This document shows positions 1 through 8,149 of a DNA stretch of 64,000 nt, piece by piece (positions within the stretch are counted from its first letter, which is position 1; every line of letters begins with the position of its first letter). The DNA comes from VAXT01 sp963794605 (GTDB lineage Bacteria; Actinomycetota; Thermoleophilia; Gaiellales; Gaiellaceae): assembly GCA_963794605.1 (NCBI GenBank), contig CAWCEN010000004.1:124001-188000 (forward strand). The letters are read 5' to 3'. The notes under the pieces are model-generated. The model was given only the letters and a program-made list of their open reading frames with translations, ran no database searches and was not told where the DNA came from. A program made the position numbers and the translations under genes.

Positions 1-1244
1 TCGGCGAAGCGCAGGTCCTGGTGGTGCAGCCGGTGCCCGAGCTTGTCGCGCTTCGTCTCGAGGTAGCGCCGGTTCTCGGCCGTCGGCTCGGTCTCGATCG
101 GGACCTGCTCGACGACGGTGAGGCCGAAGCCCTCGATCCCGGTCAGCTTCTTCGGGTTGTTCGTGAGGATGCGGATCGTCGTCAGTCCGAGGTCGGCGAG
201 GATCTGGTTGCCGATGCCATACTCGCGCGCATCGGCCGGAAGGCCAAGCTCGAGGTTCGCCTCGACCGTGTCGAAGCCTGCCTCTTGCAGCTCGTACGCC
301 ATGAGCTTGTTCAGGAGCCCGATGCCGCGCCCTTCCTGGGTCATGTACAGAAGAACGCCGCGCTCCTCATCCGCGAGCCGGGCGAGCGCCTGCTCGAGCT
401 GCTCGCCGCAGTCGCAGCGGAGGGAGTGGAAGACGTCCCCGGTCAGGCACTCCGAGTGGACGCGGACGAGCACGTTCTCGGCTCCGTCAACCTCGCCGCG
501 GACGAGCGCGATGTGGTGCTTTCCGGACAGCTTCTCGCGGAACGCGATCGCCCGGAACTCGCCGTACGCGGTCGGCAGGTGGACCGAGGTCGTGCGCTCG
601 ACGAGCTTCTCCGTGCGGCGCCGGTACTCGATCAGGTCGGCAACGGTGATCAGCCTGATGTCGTGTCTCTCGCAGAACCCGGCGAGGTCGGGCACGCGCG
701 CCATCGTCCCGTCCTCCTTCATCACCTCGCAGACGACGCCCGCGGGATTGAGGCCCGCGAGCCGCGCGAGGTCGACCGCCGCTTCCGTCTGGCCCGCACG
801 CTGGAGCACACCGCCTCCGCGTGCGCGCAGCGGAAAGACGTGGCCCGGCTGGACGAGGTCGCTCGGGCCCTTCGTCGGGTCGATCGCGACCTGGATGGTG
901 CGCGACCGGTCCTGTGCGGAGATGCCGGTCGAGACGCCCTCGCGCGCTTCGATCGAGACGGTGAACGCGGTCTGAAGCGGCGTCTCGTTGCGGTCGGCCA
1001 TCTGGCGCAGCCCGAGCTCGTCGCAGCGCTCCTCGGTCAGCGGGAGGCAGATCAGCCCGCGCGCGTGCTTGGCCATGAAGTTGATCGCCTCGGGCGTCGC
1101 GAACTGGGCCGCGATCGTCAGGTCGCCCTCGTTCTCGCGGTCGGCCGCGTCGACGACGATCACGAACTTCCCCTGGCGGATGTCCTCGATCGCGTCCTCG
1201 ATCGTGGCGAATTGACTGGTCTGCTCGGGCGCGGTCTGGGTCAT
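1..1244 (-). CDS. ribBA: Bifunctional DHBP synthase / GTP cyclohydrolase II (partial)
   Basis: The minus strand from the ATG at 1244 reads openly for 414 codons and leaves the window before a stop. The first half is 3,4-dihydroxy-2-butanone 4-phosphate synthase, with DAADRENEGDL near residue 32 and the PGHVFPLRA stretch. The second half is GTP cyclohydrolase II, with the zinc-site segment HSECLTGDVFHSLRCDCG and the QEGRGIGL motif. Both enzymes supply the two branches of riboflavin synthesis in the cytoplasm. The start overlaps the ribE stop (TGATG), so the two are probably translationally coupled. Only the last few residues should be missing, since a RibBA chain is usually a little over 400 residues. 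Confidence 0.95.
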   Translation of the reverse strand, partial: MTQTAPEQTSQFATIEDAIEDIRQGKFVIVVDAADRENEGDLTIAAQFATPEAINFMAKHARGLICLPLTEERCDELGLRQMADRNETPLQTAFTVSIEAREGVSTGISAQDRSRTIQVAIDPTKGPSDLVQPGHVFPLRARGGGVLQRAGQTEAAVDLARLAGLNPAGVVCEVMKEDGTMARVPDLAGFCERHDIRLITVADLIEYRRRTEKLVERTTSVHLPTAYGEFRAIAFREKLSGKHHIALVRGEVDGAENVLVRVHSECLTGDVFHSLRCDCGEQLEQALARLADEERGVLLYMTQEGRGIGLLNKLMAYELQEAGFDTVEANLELGLPADAREYGIGNQILADLGLTTIRILTNNPKKLTGIEGFGLTVVEQVPIETEPTAENRRYLETKRDKLGHRLHHQDLRFA

Positions 1245-1834
1245 CAGCCCGAAATCGTATCCGGGTCGATCAGTTTCTCGACGTACTTGGCGAGCACGTC
1301 GACCTCGAGGTTGACTTCGTCGGCCGGCTCGAGCGCCCCCAGCGTGGTGATTTCGAGCGTGTGCGGGATGAGCGCGACCTCGAACGCGCCGTCACGAAGG
1401 CCGGCGATCGTGAGTGAGACACCGTCGACCGTGATCGAGCCCTTCTCGACGCAGTAGCGCAGGATCTCGGGCGCGGCCTCGATCCAGACTCGTCCCTTTT
1501 CGACTGACTCGATTCGCCCGAGCGCGTCGACGTGACCCTGGACGAAGTGCCCGCCCAGCGGATCGCCGGCCCGGGTCGCCGTCTCGAGGTTGACCTCGTC
1601 GCCGGTCCCGAGGCGGCCGAGAGTCGTGCGGCTCAGGGTTTCCGGAACCGCGGTCACCGAGAACGTCCCGTTCGAGACCGCCGTCGCGGTCAGGCAGGCA
1701 CCGCTGATGGACACCGAGTCGCCGACCCCGAGTGCCGAAGCCGTTTCCGGCGCGTCGATCTCGAGCCGCCGACCCTCAGCGCTCTCCTCGGTTGAGGCCA
1801 CCCGCCCACGCTCTGTCACGATTCCGGTGAACAT
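1244..1834 (-). CDS. ribE: Riboflavin synthase, alpha subunit
   Basis: This 196-residue protein begins MFTGIVTERG, the standard start of the trimeric lumazine-dismutating riboflavin synthase. Two similar barrel halves are visible, each with the family's short signature: GACLT in the first and GVSLT in the second. NLETA and GGHFVQGHVD mark the linker. It converts two 6,7-dimethyl-8-ribityllumazine molecules to riboflavin. It lies between the small gene at 1916-2161 and ribBA, in the same direction as ribD. No separate lumazine synthase (ribH) is visible here; it may lie beyond the window start. Length and motifs are normal. Confidence 0.95.
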   Translation of the reverse strand: MFTGIVTERGRVASTEESAEGRRLEIDAPETASALGVGDSVSISGACLTATAVSNGTFSVTAVPETLSRTTLGRLGTGDEVNLETATRAGDPLGGHFVQGHVDALGRIESVEKGRVWIEAAPEILRYCVEKGSITVDGVSLTIAGLRDGAFEVALIPHTLEITTLGALEPADEVNLEVDVLAKYVEKLIDPDTISG

Positions 1835-1915
1835 TGGAAACAGGCTAGTTCAGGTGCCGTTTGCGCCGCGGTCAGCGGCGAAAATGCGAGCGTCGCCGTC
1901 AGGCGGTGCCAGCCG

Positions 1916-2161
1916 CTATTCGGCAAGTGCCAGCGCCTCCAAGGTCTCGCGGGCCACCATCTCCAGCTCGCCACGCTTCCCCGGGGCAGCGTTTCTCAGG
2001 TGCTCGGCGAGCTCGCCCACCGCCTCGACCTGGCCCGGCGCGAGCTCGCGGCGGTCGCTCTCCGCGAGCCCACGCGCGAGCTCGGCGTTGCCGATGTGCC
2101 TCGCGAGCCAGCGCGAGATGAGCATGATCAGCCGATCGTCGGCACGCGGCTCAGGGCTCAT
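1916..2161 (-). CDS. Small hypothetical protein in the rib operon
   Basis: An 81-residue acidic, probably all-helical protein starts at an ATG that overlaps the end of ribD by 11 nt, so it is likely read by coupled translation. I recognise no family. Visible features are an amphipathic N-terminal stretch (LIMLISRWLARHIG), several Glu/Arg-rich helices, and no cysteine, signal peptide or membrane segment. Its fixed position between ribD and ribE suggests a role linked to flavin synthesis or simply operon hitch-hiking; the sequence does not decide this. The 81 nt downstream before ribE hold no convincing gene. Confidence 0.6.
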   Translation of the reverse strand: MSPEPRADDRLIMLISRWLARHIGNAELARGLAESDRRELAPGQVEAVGELAEHLRNAAPGKRGELEMVARETLEALALAE

Positions 2162-3077
2162 GGACGTACGCGGTCACGAGCGCATCGTCACCGATGGAGG
2201 TGACGCACGTAGAGGAGAATCGAACGGGCTCGGGGAGGGTGACGACCAGCCCGGGCCCGTCGCCCGCGATCTTCGGAGCGACGAAGAGCAGCACCTTGTC
2301 CACGAGGTCGGAGACGAAGAACGCGCCGGCAAGTGTCGGACCGCCTTCGAGCACGAGCGACTGGACGTTCTCGTCGCCGAGGCGCCGGAGCTCATCCACG
2401 AGCGCGCCTGACACCAGCTCGAGCTCCGAGCCCTCCGGCAGCGGCCCCCGGCCGAACACGAGCCGACGCGGCTGGCGAACGACCTCGACGTCGCGGGCGT
2501 CCAGCCGCGGATTGTCCGCCCGAACGGTTCCCATCCCGACCGCGACGGCGTCGGAAGCCGCTCGCAACTCGTGGACGAGCCGCCTGCTCTCCTCGCCGGA
2601 CACCCAACGCTCGCCGGGTACCGTCATGCGACCGTCGAAGGTGACCGCGGCCTTGTAGGTCACGAACGGCCGTCCGAGCCTCGCCCAGGTGAGCCAGGCC
2701 TCGTTCTGCACGCGCGCTGCCCGGAGATCGGCCAGCTCGACCTCGACGCCCGCTTCGCGCAGCCGCGCGATCCCGTCGCGGGTCGGGTCCTTCGCTCCGA
2801 CCACGACCCTTGCGATTCCAGCGGCAAGGATCGCGTCGACGCACGGCGGGGTGGTCCCGTGGTGGTCACAGGGCTCGAGGGTCGAGAAGAGCGTCGCGCC
2901 CCGCGCCGCCTCGCCGGCCGCTTCGAGCGCGACGACCTCCGCGTGCGGCCCGCCCTTCCGCTCGTGCCAACCCTCGCCGACGATCTCGGCACCGCGCGCG
3001 ACGACGGCTCCGACGACCGGGTTCGGGTGCGTCGTCCCCCGGCCGCGCTCGGCGAGCTCGACGGCGCGCTCCAGCAT
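2151..3077 (-). CDS. ribD: Diaminohydroxyphosphoribosylaminopyrimidine deaminase / 5-amino-6-(5-phosphoribosylamino)uracil reductase
   Basis: The 308-residue protein has an N-terminal cytidine-deaminase-like domain (about 1-140), with PNPVVGAVV, the zinc ligand motif HAE and the second ligand pair in EPCDHHGTTPPC. A C-terminal reductase domain (about 145-305) carries the YKAAVTFDGRM substrate segment and a DFR-like fold. It catalyses the second and third steps of riboflavin synthesis. The start shares bases with the rpe stop (TGATG), and its own end overlaps the next small gene. The length is somewhat short for RibD (usually 350-370), mainly in loops; no key residue appears lost. Confidence 0.94.
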   Translation of the reverse strand: MLERAVELAERGRGTTHPNPVVGAVVARGAEIVGEGWHERKGGPHAEVVALEAAGEAARGATLFSTLEPCDHHGTTPPCVDAILAAGIARVVVGAKDPTRDGIARLREAGVEVELADLRAARVQNEAWLTWARLGRPFVTYKAAVTFDGRMTVPGERWVSGEESRRLVHELRAASDAVAVGMGTVRADNPRLDARDVEVVRQPRRLVFGRGPLPEGSELELVSGALVDELRRLGDENVQSLVLEGGPTLAGAFFVSDLVDKVLLFVAPKIAGDGPGLVVTLPEPVRFSSTCVTSIGDDALVTAYVHEP

Positions 3078-3751
3078 CAGAGCGCTGCGAGGTCGCGGTA
3101 CGCGGCCGCGATGTCCTTCTGGCCGAAGACGCTCGTCCCGGCGACGAGCAGGCTCGCGCCCGCCTCGCGCAGCTCACGCACGTTGTCCGGGCCGACCCCG
3201 CCGTCGACCTGGATGAAGACCTCGTCGGGCAGCAGCTCGCGCAGCCGCTGCACACGCGGGATCGACTCCGGCATGAACGGCTGTCCCGAGTAACCCGGGT
3301 GGATGCTCATGCAGAGGACGAGGTCGACCAGCCCGCCGGCCGCCTCGACGACGGCGTCCGGCTCGCTCTCGGGGTTGAACGCGACGCCGACGCCGAGCCC
3401 GAGCTCTCGTGCCTGCGCGATCACGCCCGGCAGGTCGTCGCACACCTCGTAGTGCACGGTCACGCTGTCGCCGCCGGCTTCGGCGATCGCCTCGAAGTGC
3501 TTCTCGGGCGACAGGATCATCAGGTGGCAGTCGAGGACGCCGCCGAGCTCGTGGACGAGCGGCGAGATCGACTTGAGGACGATCGGACCGATAGTGATCG
3601 GCTCGATGAACTGCCCGTCGCCGACGTCGAACTGGAAGACCCTCGCGCCTGCCGCCATGACGGTCTCGAGCTGCTCGCCGAGCCGCGAGAAGTCGGCGGC
3701 GTAGATCGACGGCTCGATCTCGAGCCCGCGCACCCAGTCGTTCCAACCCAT
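3077..3751 (-). CDS. rpe: Ribulose-phosphate 3-epimerase
   Basis: A 224-residue TIM-barrel enzyme interconverts ribulose-5-phosphate and xylulose-5-phosphate. The expected landmarks are present: PSIYAADFSRL near the N-terminus, FDVGDGQFIEP around residue 40 (metal-binding Asp), the CHLMI strand, the phosphate-binding loop SIHPGYSGQPF near 150, and the second catalytic Asp in VDGGVG near 183. Some positions vary from the commonest form (DVGDGQF for DVMDGHF, and SG for GG in the loop). The substrate link to RibB, which uses ribulose-5-phosphate, gives the neighbourhood a metabolic logic. It follows fmt by 2 nt. Confidence 0.94.
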   Translation of the reverse strand: MGWNDWVRGLEIEPSIYAADFSRLGEQLETVMAAGARVFQFDVGDGQFIEPITIGPIVLKSISPLVHELGGVLDCHLMILSPEKHFEAIAEAGGDSVTVHYEVCDDLPGVIAQARELGLGVGVAFNPESEPDAVVEAAGGLVDLVLCMSIHPGYSGQPFMPESIPRVQRLRELLPDEVFIQVDGGVGPDNVRELREAGASLLVAGTSVFGQKDIAAAYRDLAAL

Positions 3752-3753
3752 GA

Positions 3754-4548
3754 TCAGGAGCGTAAGCCGCGGAGCCAGGCGTCGTATGACATGCGCGTTC
3801 CGCCTTCCGGCTGCACCTCGAGCAGATCGAGGCGGTCGCCGTCGAGCCGGGAGCGCCAGACGATCACGTTTCGGCCCTCGACCTCGCCGCGGGCGCCAAT
3901 GTGCGGGGACAGCGCGCGGATCCTGTCGTGGAGCTCCTTCGCGGGCCGCGACCAGTCGAGCTCGCGGTCCGCCGGGCCGATCTTCTCGGCGTACGTCGGC
4001 TCTCCGACCTGCGGCGAGAACGAGTCGTTGGACAGTGCCTCGTCGATCAGCTCGGGCGCGACCCGGCCAACCTCGGCGTACACGTCCCCCGCGATTCTGT
4101 CACCGCCGATCGAGAGGTCGCGCGACGCGCCGATCGGGCCCGCGTCGAGCTCCTCGACGAGACGGATGACACACACCGCGCTCTCCTCGTCTCCGGCCAT
4201 GATCGCGCGCTCGATCGGAGCGGCACCGCGCCAGCGCGGGAGGCGCGAGGGGTGGACGTTCAGCCAGTTCGCACGGTCGAGCAGGCTCGACGGGATCAGC
4301 GCGCCGTAGGCGACGACGACGACAGTGTCCGCGCCGTCGAGCGAGAACGACGCGTCGAGACGCTCGACCTGGCGGACCGGGATGCCCAGGCGACGCGCAG
4401 CCTGCTTCGCGGGAGGGGCTCCGACCTTGCGTCCACGACCGCGCTGCCGGTCGGGACGCGTGAGCAGGAACTCGATGTCGTGCTTCGCGGCGAGCCGTTC
4501 GAGCACGTCCGCTCCGAGCGGCGCGGTCGCCGCGACGGCCAGCTTCAC
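3754..4548 (-). CDS. fmt: Methionyl-tRNA formyltransferase (short form)
   Basis: This 264-residue protein transfers formyl from 10-formyl-THF to initiator Met-tRNA. The catalytic Asn-His pair sits in NVHPSRLPRWRGAAP and the catalytic Asp in ELDAGPIG. It is 40-50 residues shorter than usual, with a compact N-terminal domain and a reduced C-terminal tRNA-binding domain. No frameshift explains this, so it looks like a true short variant. Its GTG/ATG start region overlaps the def stop by 4 nt, the standard def-fmt pair that adds and later removes the formyl group. Confidence 0.92.
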   Translation of the reverse strand: MKLAVAATAPLGADVLERLAAKHDIEFLLTRPDRQRGRGRKVGAPPAKQAARRLGIPVRQVERLDASFSLDGADTVVVVAYGALIPSSLLDRANWLNVHPSRLPRWRGAAPIERAIMAGDEESAVCVIRLVEELDAGPIGASRDLSIGGDRIAGDVYAEVGRVAPELIDEALSNDSFSPQVGEPTYAEKIGPADRELDWSRPAKELHDRIRALSPHIGARGEVEGRNVIVWRSRLDGDRLDLLEVQPEGGTRMSYDAWLRGLRS

Positions 4549-5105
4549 AACGCGGCTGATTGGCGCAGGACCGCGAGCGCCTCGCGCTTGCCTTCAGGCG
4601 TCGTACGGTCGAGGATCAGCACGCCGTCGAGATGGTCGAGCTCGTGCTGCGCAACCCGCGCGGGCAGCCCTTCGAGCTCGAGCGTCACCTGGTTCCCGTG
4701 CTCGTCCAGCGCCTCCATGCGGACGCGGAGCGGGCGCTCGACCGGCACCACGACGCCCTGCATCGAGAGGCAGCCCTCGTCGTCGTCGTCCAGCTCGTCG
4801 GAGCGCTCGACGATCACCGGGTTGACGAGCGCCCTCGGCTCTTGCTCCTCCTCGGCCTGGATCACGAACACGCGGCGCAGGGTGCCTACCTGGTTCGCTG
4901 CGAGCCCGACCCCGCGGGCGTCCTGCATGAGATGGATCATCCGCTCGACGAGCTGCTCGAGATCGCCGTCGAATTCGACGACCTCCTGAGCCTCGAGGCG
5001 GAGCACCGGGTCCGGGTACTGGCGGATCTGCGCGAGCGCCAGCCGCCGCCTCGCCTCGGCGTGCGCGTCGAGCTCGTCGGTCTTGACCTGGCCCTGATCC
5101 GCCAT
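4545..5105 (-). CDS. def: Peptide deformylase
   Basis: A 186-residue Fe/Zn hydrolase removes N-terminal formyl groups from new proteins. All three family motifs are visible: GVGLAANQVG (motif 1, about residue 66), EGCLS (motif 2, with the metal Cys) and QHELDHLDG (motif 3, with both His ligands and the catalytic Glu). A 20-residue charged N-terminal extension (MADQGQVKTDELDAHAEA) precedes the core, and an acidic insert EEEQE and DELDDDDEG surround motif 2. It overlaps fmt by 4 nt. The upstream gap to priA holds a priA tail remnant and two hairpins, annotated separately. Confidence 0.95.
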   Translation of the reverse strand: MADQGQVKTDELDAHAEARRRLALAQIRQYPDPVLRLEAQEVVEFDGDLEQLVERMIHLMQDARGVGLAANQVGTLRRVFVIQAEEEQEPRALVNPVIVERSDELDDDDEGCLSMQGVVVPVERPLRVRMEALDEHGNQVTLELEGLPARVAQHELDHLDGVLILDRTTPEGKREALAVLRQSAAL

Positions 5106-5119
5106 GTCTTCGAGTGTAG

Positions 5120-5155
5120 TCAGAGGCTTTGGGGGTCAACGTCGACGACTGCGCT
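5120..5155 (-). pseudogene. Remnant of a second priA 3' end
   Basis: Read on the minus strand, this 36-nt piece encodes SAVVDVDPQSL and a stop. These are exactly the last 11 residues and stop of the intact priA that ends at 5228. The nucleotides differ at about nine positions and every difference is synonymous (for example AGC/TCA, GCA/GCG, CAA/CAG, CTC/CTT). The similarity stops abruptly on the upstream side and runs only 1-3 nt past the stop. It is best read as the leftover tail of an older or allelic priA displaced by recombination. See findings. Confidence 0.7.
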
Positions 5156-5156
5156 A

Positions 5157-5174
5157 GGCATCGCTTGCGATGCC
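5157..5174. repeat. Short inverted repeat (hairpin 1 between priA and def)
   Basis: GGCATCG and CGATGCC are perfect 7-nt arms around a CTTG loop. It lies 3 nt from the priA tail remnant and 7 nt from a larger hairpin. It may be part of a small foldable element or transcript-processing signal. There is no T-run to make it a classic terminator. Confidence 0.6.
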
Positions 5175-5181
5175 GCTGAAA

Positions 5182-5208
5182 GGCCATGCCGGCTTTGCCG
5201 GCGTGGCC
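5182..5208. repeat. Strong inverted repeat (hairpin 2 between priA and def)
   Basis: Twelve-nt arms, GGCCATGCCGGC and GCCGGCGTGGCC, surround a TTT loop. A single A/C-type mismatch becomes a G-U pair on one RNA strand. Both strands can fold, so it would act on either transcript. No U-tract follows. Together with hairpin 1 it fills the gap between the priA remnant and the functional priA stop. Confidence 0.65.
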
Positions 5209-5227
5209 GTCTAACCATGCTGGCTAC

Positions 5228-7159
5228 TCAAAGGCTCTGCGGATCAACATCGACGACCGCTGAGAGCTCTGCCTCGCGCATCGCCCTGGCCGCTGCCGAG
5301 AGGAGCCTCCCCGCACGCGACGCGACCTCCCGCGGACGCTCCGTCTTCGCGACGAGCTGTGCGCGGTGCCGTCCACGGAGCCGAAACAGCGCAGCCGGGC
5401 CGAGCAGCTCGCCAGGCGCGTCCGCGAGCCCCTCGGCCACCTCCGTGAGCGCCCGCATCGCGTCCTCCCGGTCCGGCCCGGAGACGAGAATGCGAACGAG
5501 GTGCCTGTACGGCGGGTACCCGAGCTCCCGCCGGCGCTCGAGCTCACCCGCGAGGAAGCCTTCGACGTCCTGCCGCGCAGCGAGCGCGACGGCGCGCGAC
5601 TCGGGCTGGAAGGTCTGGACGAGCACGCGCCCTGGAGCGTCCCGGCCGCTGCGCCCGGCGAGCTGGGTGACGAGCTGGAACGTGCGCTCCTCGGCGCGGA
5701 AGTCCGGCACGCCGAGGCCGGTGTCGGCATCGATCACGGCCGCGAGCGAGACGTTGACGAAGTGGTGCCCCTTGGCGACCATCTGCGTGCCGACGAGCAC
5801 TGCGCGCTTCGCCGCGGCGAAGCGCTTCAACGTCGCCGCCGGCTCACCGGGCTTCTCGATCGCGTCGGCATCGAGCCGGAAGCGCTCGAGCTCGGGAACG
5901 TGCGCCTCCAGCTCACGCTCGAGTCTCTGCGTCCCGGCGCCGATCCGCGCGAGCTCGACCGACCCGCAGGCGGGACAGCTCTCGGGCGACTGCTCCACAT
6001 AGCCGCAGTGGTGGCAGTGGAGCACCTCGTCGCGGTGCAGGACTAGGGCGACATCGCAGTTCGGGCAGCGTCTCGTCTCGCCGCAGGCGCGGCAGTGCAG
6101 CGCGGGCGCGATCCCACGGCGGTTCAAGAGCAGGATCGCCTTGCCCCCGCCCTCGGCGACCTTGCCGAGCTCCGCGAGGAGCGGTGCGGACAGCGGATAC
6201 CCCGCCTCGCCGCGCAGGTCGATCGTGCGCACCGTCGGACGGCGGACGCCGATCCGCTCGCCGAGCTCGAGCCGCTCGAGCCGCTCCCAGCTCTCCGGAC
6301 GGGGCGTCGCGCTTCCGTACACCGCCACCGCGCCTTCGAGCGAGGCGCGCTTCGCGGCAACCGTGCGCGCGTCGTAGCGCGGGTCGGACTCCTGCTTGTA
6401 CGCGGCGTCGTGCTCCTCATCGACGCAGATCAGGCCGAGCCTCGGCAGCGGAGCGAAGACGGCCGAGCGTGCACCGATCACGATCGGCGCCTCCCCGGAG
6501 GCGATGCGCTCGCGCTCGTCGCGCCGCTCGGCCTCGCTCAGTGACGAGTGGAGGATCGCCACGCGGTCGCCGAACCGCGCTCGGAAGCGGCCGACGGTCT
6601 GGGGCGCGAGCGCGATCTCGGGGACGAGCACGATCACGCCGAGGTCCCGCTCGAGAGCCCCAGCCGCAGCCTGCAGGTAGACCTCCGTCTTCCCGCTGCC
6701 GGTCGCGCCATAGAGCAGGAAGTGCCCGCCACCCTCGTTGTACGCGCGCGCCAGGCGGGCGAGCGCCCGCGTCTGCGAGTCGGTGAGCGCGTGCGGTTCG
6801 GGCTCGCCCTCCAGCGAGTCCCGCTCGGCCGGCTGGGGCAGCTCCTTGCGGCGCGCACGCTTCGCCGGTGCGACGAGCGCCAGCGCGCGACCCGGCGTCG
6901 ATCCGTAGTAGTCCGCGAGCCAGAGCGCCAGCTCGACGAGCGGAGCCGGAAGCGACTCGACGACGCGCTCGATCGGCGCTGCCTCAACCCCTTCCGGCGG
7001 CGCGTCCTCGAGCCCGATCACGACGCCGCGCTGCCTCGCGCCGCCCAGCCGAACCGCGACGACTGCGCCGCGCACGACCTCGTCCGGCACCTCGTACGTG
7101 AACGGACGCGCGAGCGCCCTGGTCGTCACGAGCGGGTAGACCGAGGCGTACTGCGTCAC
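5228..7159 (-). CDS. priA: Primosomal protein N' (PriA-like helicase)
   Basis: The 643-residue protein has the PriA layout: an N-terminal DNA-binding domain (about 1-110), a DEAD-like helicase core with Walker A GATGSGKTEVY and Walker B DEEHD, and a zinc-binding insertion with four CxxC-type pairs (CRACG, CPNCD, CHHCG, CPACG). A C-terminal helicase half carries QMVAKGHHF and AGRSGR. It reloads the replication machinery at stalled forks. Actinobacterial PriA can be helicase-defective, but here the Walker motifs look intact. It is first in the run toward def-fmt-rpe-rib. Its last 12 codons are echoed downstream in a synonymous copy. Confidence 0.93.
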   Translation of the reverse strand: MTQYASVYPLVTTRALARPFTYEVPDEVVRGAVVAVRLGGARQRGVVIGLEDAPPEGVEAAPIERVVESLPAPLVELALWLADYYGSTPGRALALVAPAKRARRKELPQPAERDSLEGEPEPHALTDSQTRALARLARAYNEGGGHFLLYGATGSGKTEVYLQAAAGALERDLGVIVLVPEIALAPQTVGRFRARFGDRVAILHSSLSEAERRDERERIASGEAPIVIGARSAVFAPLPRLGLICVDEEHDAAYKQESDPRYDARTVAAKRASLEGAVAVYGSATPRPESWERLERLELGERIGVRRPTVRTIDLRGEAGYPLSAPLLAELGKVAEGGGKAILLLNRRGIAPALHCRACGETRRCPNCDVALVLHRDEVLHCHHCGYVEQSPESCPACGSVELARIGAGTQRLERELEAHVPELERFRLDADAIEKPGEPAATLKRFAAAKRAVLVGTQMVAKGHHFVNVSLAAVIDADTGLGVPDFRAEERTFQLVTQLAGRSGRDAPGRVLVQTFQPESRAVALAARQDVEGFLAGELERRRELGYPPYRHLVRILVSGPDREDAMRALTEVAEGLADAPGELLGPAALFRLRGRHRAQLVAKTERPREVASRAGRLLSAAARAMREAELSAVVDVDPQSL

Positions 7160-7196
7160 GCGGCGGAGGCTACCGCCGGCCCCGGCTCGCGCTTAC

Positions 7197-7279
7197 AGAG
7201 GGTTCGGCGGGACGTTGCTCGTCGCCGTGGTGCGAGCAGCGCGGCTCGGCGGCTCAGACCACGTTTCGCCGAACCCTCT
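7197..7279. repeat. 83-nt element with 13-nt perfect terminal inverted repeats
   Basis: AGAGGGTTCGGCG at 7197-7209 is repeated inverted at 7267-7279. After two mismatches the match continues for ACGT, giving arms of 19 nt with two differences. Smaller complementary segments (TGCTCG/CGAGCA and CGTGGT/ACCACG) lie inside. It fills most of the space between the ZIP gene stop and priA, and the outer base of the right arm belongs to the ZIP stop codon. It could be a long hairpin terminator for the ZIP gene or a decayed MITE-like element. I see no clear target-site duplication. Confidence 0.6.
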
Positions 7280-8124
7280 TAAACGCCTGCAGCTTCGATG
7301 ATGAAGTCGGTTGCGAAGCCTGCGAACAGTCCAACGAGCAGCATCCAGCCGACGAGCGTCTTGTGCCCGAGCTTCTGGTTCACGTTCATCAGCTGGATCA
7401 CGACGTAGAGGATCGACCCGGCCGCGAGCGCGAGGAACGCGACCGACACCGTCTCGTTGACCCAAGTCTGTCCGAGCAGCGTCCCGACGAAGGTCGGCCC
7501 GCCGCCGATCAGCCCCAGCAGCGCGAGGAACTTCCAGGACGGCCTCGTCTCGGAGCCCGAGAGCGGCGCGACGATGCCGAAGCCCTCGGTCGCGTTGTGC
7601 AGGCCGAAGCCGATGATCAGAACGAGCGCGAGCGTGACCTGGTCCTGCGCTGCGGACTGCCCGATCGCAAGTCCCTCGGAGAAGTTGTGCAGCCCGATGC
7701 CGGTCGCGATCAGGAACGCTAGCCAGGCCGCCGGAGAGAGGCCGGCCACCCACGAGCGATCGAACTCGGCCGCAGACGCGGCGCCAGGGCCGAGCATCGC
7801 CTTGCTGCGCTGACGGCCGAACCAGCGGTCGTAGTAGACGAGGCTCATCAGGCCCACGGACGCTCCGGCCGCGAACGTGACGGCGAGCTTGACGAAGTCG
7901 ACCCAGGACCCGCCCTCGTCCGTCGCCTTCGTGAGCGCTTCCTCGACCGGCTCGATGCCGTGCACGAGCACGTCCCAGAACAGGAAGAGCAGGATCCCCG
8001 TCGCGGCCGCGCTGAGCGCCGCTTTCAGGCGCATGTCGGTACTGCGGATCCGGCCGATGGGCAGGCCGAGGAAGATCGTGAAACCGGCGAGCGCGCCGAG
8101 GACGAGCACCTGAGCTGTGGACAT
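7279..8124 (-). CDS. ZIP family metal transporter
   Basis: A membrane protein of about 281 residues with roughly eight hydrophobic segments. The two ZIP metal-path motifs are present: GIGLHNFSEGLAIG (TM4) and GFGLHNATEGFGI (TM5), each with the HN..E binding set. A loop between TM3 and TM4 is not His-rich. The ATG at 8124 is preferred over an in-frame start 54 nt upstream, because AAGGAG precedes it and the longer form would run over the operator. It diverges from a DtxR-family gene and shares an 18-nt palindromic operator, so import of Mn, Fe or Zn under repression is likely. The exact metal cannot be told. Confidence 0.9.
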   Translation of the reverse strand: MSTAQVLVLGALAGFTIFLGLPIGRIRSTDMRLKAALSAAATGILLFLFWDVLVHGIEPVEEALTKATDEGGSWVDFVKLAVTFAAGASVGLMSLVYYDRWFGRQRSKAMLGPGAASAAEFDRSWVAGLSPAAWLAFLIATGIGLHNFSEGLAIGQSAAQDQVTLALVLIIGFGLHNATEGFGIVAPLSGSETRPSWKFLALLGLIGGGPTFVGTLLGQTWVNETVSVAFLALAAGSILYVVIQLMNVNQKLGHKTLVGWMLLVGLFAGFATDFIIEAAGV

Positions 8125-8149
8125 CGAGTCTGGGTCTCCTTCTCCTAGG

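Noticed and set aside
21..1457. Plus-strand open frame opposite ribBA and ribE
   Set aside because: Low-complexity Arg/Leu/Glu composition; the minus strand encodes clear riboflavin enzymes.
1835..1915. FMN riboswitch within the rib genes
   Set aside because: The 81-nt gap is too short and lacks the conserved RFN elements.
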